A DNA stretch of 64,000 bases, from the NCBI GenBank assembly GCA_910574455.1, contig CAJSYZ010000002.1:5171671-5235670 (forward strand), written 5' to 3'. A program made the translations under genes and the position numbers. Source of the DNA: Trichaptum fuscoviolaceum. Lineage: Eukaryota; Basidiomycota; Agaricomycetes; Hymenochaetales; Trichaptaceae. The notes under the pieces are model-generated. The model made no database searches. It saw only the letters and a list, made by a program, of their open reading frames with translations, and was not told where the DNA came from. Shown one piece after another: positions 60,923-64,000 of the stretch. Every line of letters begins with the position of its first letter. The first letter of the stretch is position 1.

Positions 60923-60998
60923 GTTCAACTTGAACCTACCCAGACCCTGAGGCTTCGGCCTCTTCCGAACCGTGGGAGGGTCTGGGTAGGGGTTCAAC
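60923..60998. repeat. Nested inverted repeat with a TTCG loop
   Basis: Outer arms of about 20 bp (around CTACCCAGACCCT near 60936-60948, and AGGGTCTGGGTAG at 60977-60989, extending with TTGAAC/GTTCAA ends) are separated by 28 bp. Inside the loop, GAGGC-TTCG-GCCTC at 60949-60962 is a perfect 5-bp stem with a very stable cUUCGg-type tetraloop if transcribed. The structure ends 5 bp before the left end of the candidate MITE. Confidence 0.8.
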
Positions 60999-61002
60999 CT
61001 TA

Positions 61003-61436
61003 GAGCCCGTTCGGCTGCATTTTCGCGCGGGGAAATTTCCGCGGGTTGCCGCGATCTGTGCATGCACAGATTGCGACAGAGTTTCCGGGACTTTATTCCC
61101 ACGGTGGATGTCTTGTGCGGCCGAACATGGCATGAAAATTTCCCTTCAACAAGAGATGAGGTGGATGCAACACCACCCATATTTCTCTAATATGCATGCA
61201 TTTTGTTGCTTAATTTGACTTTTTTTGAGGTCTTAATGTCAATGGAAGTGACTAGAATAGATTTTTATGGTACCAGAAAAATGTTGTGGAAGGCCATTTT
61301 AAGTCAAATGTGTCAATGTGACCGCGGTCAGATTTCTCACTTTGAGATACAGGTCTGAGCTGTTTCTCTTTTTATCATGATTTTCGCAATCTCGTTTGGA
61401 AATTTTCGCGAGAAAATGTGCAACCGAACGCACCTG
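61003..61436. mobile_element. Candidate MITE with imperfect terminal inverted repeats
   Basis: The left end (GAGCCCGTTCGGCTGCATTT onward, 61003-61040) matches the reverse complement of the right end (61398-61436: ...TGTGCAACCGAACGCACCTG) over about 38 bp with several mismatches. Both ends carry a GTTCGG core followed by a TTTTCGCG-type block and AAATTTCC. The interior (about 360 bp) has no coding frame and a perfect 18-bp palindrome (ATCTGTGCATGCACAGAT near 61052). No clean target-site duplication was seen, so the class (hAT or PIF-like) is uncertain. Confidence 0.5.
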
Positions 61437-62530
61437 TTCATCAGGGAAACTTCCTTTTGCTTACGGCGACTGGCGCGTCCTGGCGCGCCCTGAAGCTTTT
61501 CTTAAATGGGTCGAAGCGCTGCCACGCCTGCCTGAAGGGTTGTCTGGCTGCCTGATGGCCTTAAAACACGGCGTTTCAGGATAAAATCAGTGCAAAAGGA
61601 GGGGAATTGTACATCAGGCGGCAAGCCAGGATTAAGTGAGGTTTAAGCACCGGCATGCCAGTGGGCAGTTCAAGTGCAATGGTAAGTGCAACATAAGTGC
61701 ATCAGTTTCGAAACGGAAGTTCTCCAAATTGGATGTCATCACTCAACTTTGATGCTGTGTATCATTGCACTTACCAACTTGAATACATATTATATCTGAT
61801 AAACACATGCCAGCAATATGATATTTCTAATCTTTCATAGTAAAGTAAAATGTTTGTTCTGGTGGAAGCGAGAAAACAATTTGCACTTGAAGGAGCACCG
61901 CTACTACTACTACTAGAGTAGTACTAGCCTGAGTCATGCCTGTGTCGATTTAAGTTGTTGTGGAAATTTTGAAAAGTCAAGCCCTGAATCATAGAGAGAG
62001 ACTGGAAGATGGTAGACTACTTGTAAGTGAATAAACAGTGCTGAGGCAGGAAGTTATACATACCCTAGCATTTTTTGAACGAACCTCACACCTCTCATAA
62101 CAACCGACGCTGCCACTAGTAGCGTCAGAATTCTCCAAGTCTATCGTATACTGTAGGAAACAAAGGGTCAGCTTTCATTCTGTACTGAGATAGTAAACGG
62201 CTTGAATCACCTTTGTCAATCGCGTCCTCTTCGTCCAACTCGCGCCTTCCTCCGACTCGGACTCCGCAATTAGACATAAATGCTGCTATGAAGCGCAGGA
62301 TAAAGGTTATAATGTTGAGTAGCATGACAGTTAATGATCGCGCGAGCATAGGATATTTAGCAAAGAGATATTTTGTCCTCCTTTTATAACTTGAAGCTGT
62401 TTGAACCATTCTTCTGGATTATTCGAAAGAGCGCTCACCGCCCACCGCCTGCGAGTCCGAGTCACACTGCGCAGCGCTCTGATTCTGATGGAAGAGAATA
62501 AATCCGCTTTAGTACGAAATCAAGTAAAGT
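61437..62530. other. Gene-poor spacer with one weak ORF
   Basis: A 94-codon minus-strand frame (62409-62125) has a hydrophobic middle (SLTVMLLNIITFILRFIAAF). It lacks splice context or a recognised family and may be a fragment. A CTACTACTACTAGAGTAGTACTAG stretch near 61906-61928 is partly palindromic and resembles one near 32040. Confidence 0.35.
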
Positions 62531-62893
62531 TCATCTTGAAGTCGTCTTCTTGATTTCATTACTCTGAAGAAGCATTGGGAGACTTTGTTATATCTGATTT
62601 CCGAAGTTGATCCGGAAAAAAGAACTCACAAAATTTTAAGAGATCGAGTCACAGTCATCTTGAAGCTGTCTTCATTTCTCTGAAGAAGCATTGTGAAGAC
62701 TTTGTGATATTTGATTTCTGAGGAGACGGAAAAAAGGAACTCACGAAATTTTAAGAGATCGAGTCACAGTCATTTTGAAGCTGTCTTCATTTCTCTGAAG
62801 AAACATTTAAAAACTTCGTGATACCTGATTTCCAAGGACTCGGAATCGGTAACGGAAAGAAGGAACTCACGAAATTTCAAGAGATCGAGACAC
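62531..62893 (+). repeat. Tandem repeat, three units of about 115-124 bp
   Basis: Units start at TCATCTTGAAG (62531), TCATCTTGAAG (62655) and TCATTTTGAAG (62770). They share TCTCTGAAGAAGCATT, GGAACTCACGAAATTT and AAGAGATCGAGTCACAG blocks with point changes and small indels. The array lies in non-coding DNA and has no recognised family. Confidence 0.85.
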
Positions 62894-63256
62894 ATTCAAA
62901 CTGTTTCAAGCCCACTCAGGCTAGCACTCCTCCTCGTCCACCACACTTTCTATCTTCGCCTCTTGGGTCCGAGTCTGCGGCTGTCCGCCTTAAAGCACGC
63001 CTTCTTTTGAGTGACCGGGGAACCGCGGAGGGGGGTGGTGCGACAACTTTCCAATCGCCTACTAAACACTGAGTCTTTCAACGTTCGAGCTCAGGTAATT
63101 TCGTTCCTCGTCTGGGCCTGTAATTCCGAGCGATAGCGAGGTTGTGTAGTTCGCCCACGTCGCCGTAGGTTTCTTGGGCTTCCTCGAGGAAAACGGTGGA
63201 GGAAGTACAAGTTCAACAATACAGCCTGAGGTGGGTGTAAAAAGCGGTGACTCAAC

Positions 63257-63372
63257 TTGCCACTGGCAGTGAAGTGACACTGGCAGTCACAGGATACCTT
63301 CCTATGATTTTGGCTGTGCGCTCACTGGCACTGGCACCAAGGCTGCCACTGCCAGTGCAGTGGCAGCAGGCT
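63257..63372. repeat. Cluster of CACTGGCAGTG palindromes
   Basis: Within about 115 bp there are at least six copies or near-copies of CACTGGCA/TGCCAGTG in both orientations, including GCCACTGGCAGTGAAG, GACACTGGCAGTCAC and CCACTGCCAGTGCAGTGGC. Related copies occur at 63563, 63617, 13941 and 8238. It could be a fragment of a palindromic repeat element or a clustered protein-binding site. Confidence 0.7.
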
Positions 63373-64000
63373 GAGCTAAAATCTATGCTCTTGTTCACTT
63401 TTTCCTGCCTCATTTTCTCGATATTATCTCAAAAACTTATATGATATCCATACTTCTATCACTATGCAGTTCTTGAGACCTCAAATGTGATGGTAAAGTG
63501 CTTTAACACCCTTCTGTCCTTCAAGTTCATGAGGGGTAACGTGTGACAAATTAAGTAGTCACTGGCAGGCTGTAGCTTCAACAAGTTCGAAAACGAAGCT
63601 GCTCAGGCTGACGTTTGTCAGTGCCAGGACCAGCAGAGATGATGTCGCGTGCACTGAAATAGTATGTAGTACGAAGCCTATCATCATGATGGTACATATG
63701 AGTTGTGGTTCCTTGGATTGCATTCATATTTACTCACCTTTTCTATCCACTCTATTTCATGTTTCTCCGAGTCTTCAGGAGGTCCTTCAAGTTCTTTCTT
63801 CGCCGTTCCCCATCCTTCAAGTTGTACAGACCTCGTACATATCTATCCCTATTTCCTTTATGCCGTAAACCATCTTCATGCTGCCTCTTCGTGCATCGTC
63901 TACAATATATATATCTCACAGTATTTGCAGAAATGTATCTTATGATAAACCCACTACTATAGCAGTATTACTCGAACATGGTGGTAGTTCGGTACCGGAG
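63373..64000. other. End of window, no gene seen
   Basis: This AT-rich sequence has three overlapping plus-strand frames near 63686-63962, all hydrophobic and unsupported. A gene could continue beyond the window. Confidence 0.3.

Noticed and set aside
1..64000. tRNA, rRNA or CRISPR features
   Set aside because: I looked by eye for B-box (GGTTCRANYCC) cores and regular spacer arrays. Isolated GGTTCAAAT matches, such as the one near 52396 in an intron, lack the rest of a tRNA, and no array is present. A tRNAscan run would settle it.

Overview
The window looks like nuclear DNA from an Agaricomycete (mushroom-forming or wood-decay basidiomycete). Almost every gene is cut into many short exons. 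The introns are mostly 40-75 nt with GTRNGT donors, CTRAY-like branch sites and YAG acceptors. Several families typical of Agaricomycetes are present: DUF6593, DUF4419, an EF-hand/ZZ giant protein, fast-evolving BTB and F-box proteins, an AA9 LPMO and a tannase-type esterase. An AA9 oxidase together with a tannase/feruloyl esterase-type hydrolase suggests a plant-debris saprotroph. That lifestyle is an inference. All exon structures were built by hand from splice signals, unbroken reading phase and recognised protein motifs; no transcript data were available.

Layout. 0-8 kb: unresolved DNA, a small membrane protein, an NR2C2AP-like protein and an F-box protein. 8.5-19.3 kb: AP-3 delta adaptin (with a GC-AG intron), a secreted AA9 LPMO, and a 1356-residue protein with an EF-hand, two zinc-binding motifs and a coiled coil. 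19.7-28.1 kb, all on the minus strand: a GCK-III/Ste20 kinase, a type II membrane fucosyltransferase-like protein with a 7-nt microexon, a tannase/feruloyl esterase and a weak membrane-protein gene. 28.4-37 kb: a decayed DUF4419 copy followed by an intact one, a DUF6593 protein, glutaredoxin, a single-exon leucine-rich (F-box-like) protein and a relic of its paralogue. 38.4-52.7 kb, all on the minus strand: a 979-residue membrane protein, the SIN3 corepressor, two tandem BTB proteins and the SHO1 osmosensor. 54.5-60.2 kb: SYO1 (5S RNP import symportin) and a serine-rich membrane-anchored protein. 60.2-64 kb: gene-poor and repeat-rich, with a nested hairpin, a candidate MITE, a three-unit tandem repeat and a cluster of CACTGGCAGTG palindromes.

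The genes do not form one pathway. Two pairs or sets share broad themes. SHO1 (osmosensing input) and the GCK-III kinase both act in stress or polarity signalling. SIN3, the BTB proteins and the F-box proteins are regulatory. The LPMO and esterase are extracellular decay functions separated by about 12 kb, not a cluster. The least explained large protein is the EF-hand/ZZ protein at 14.4-19.3 kb.
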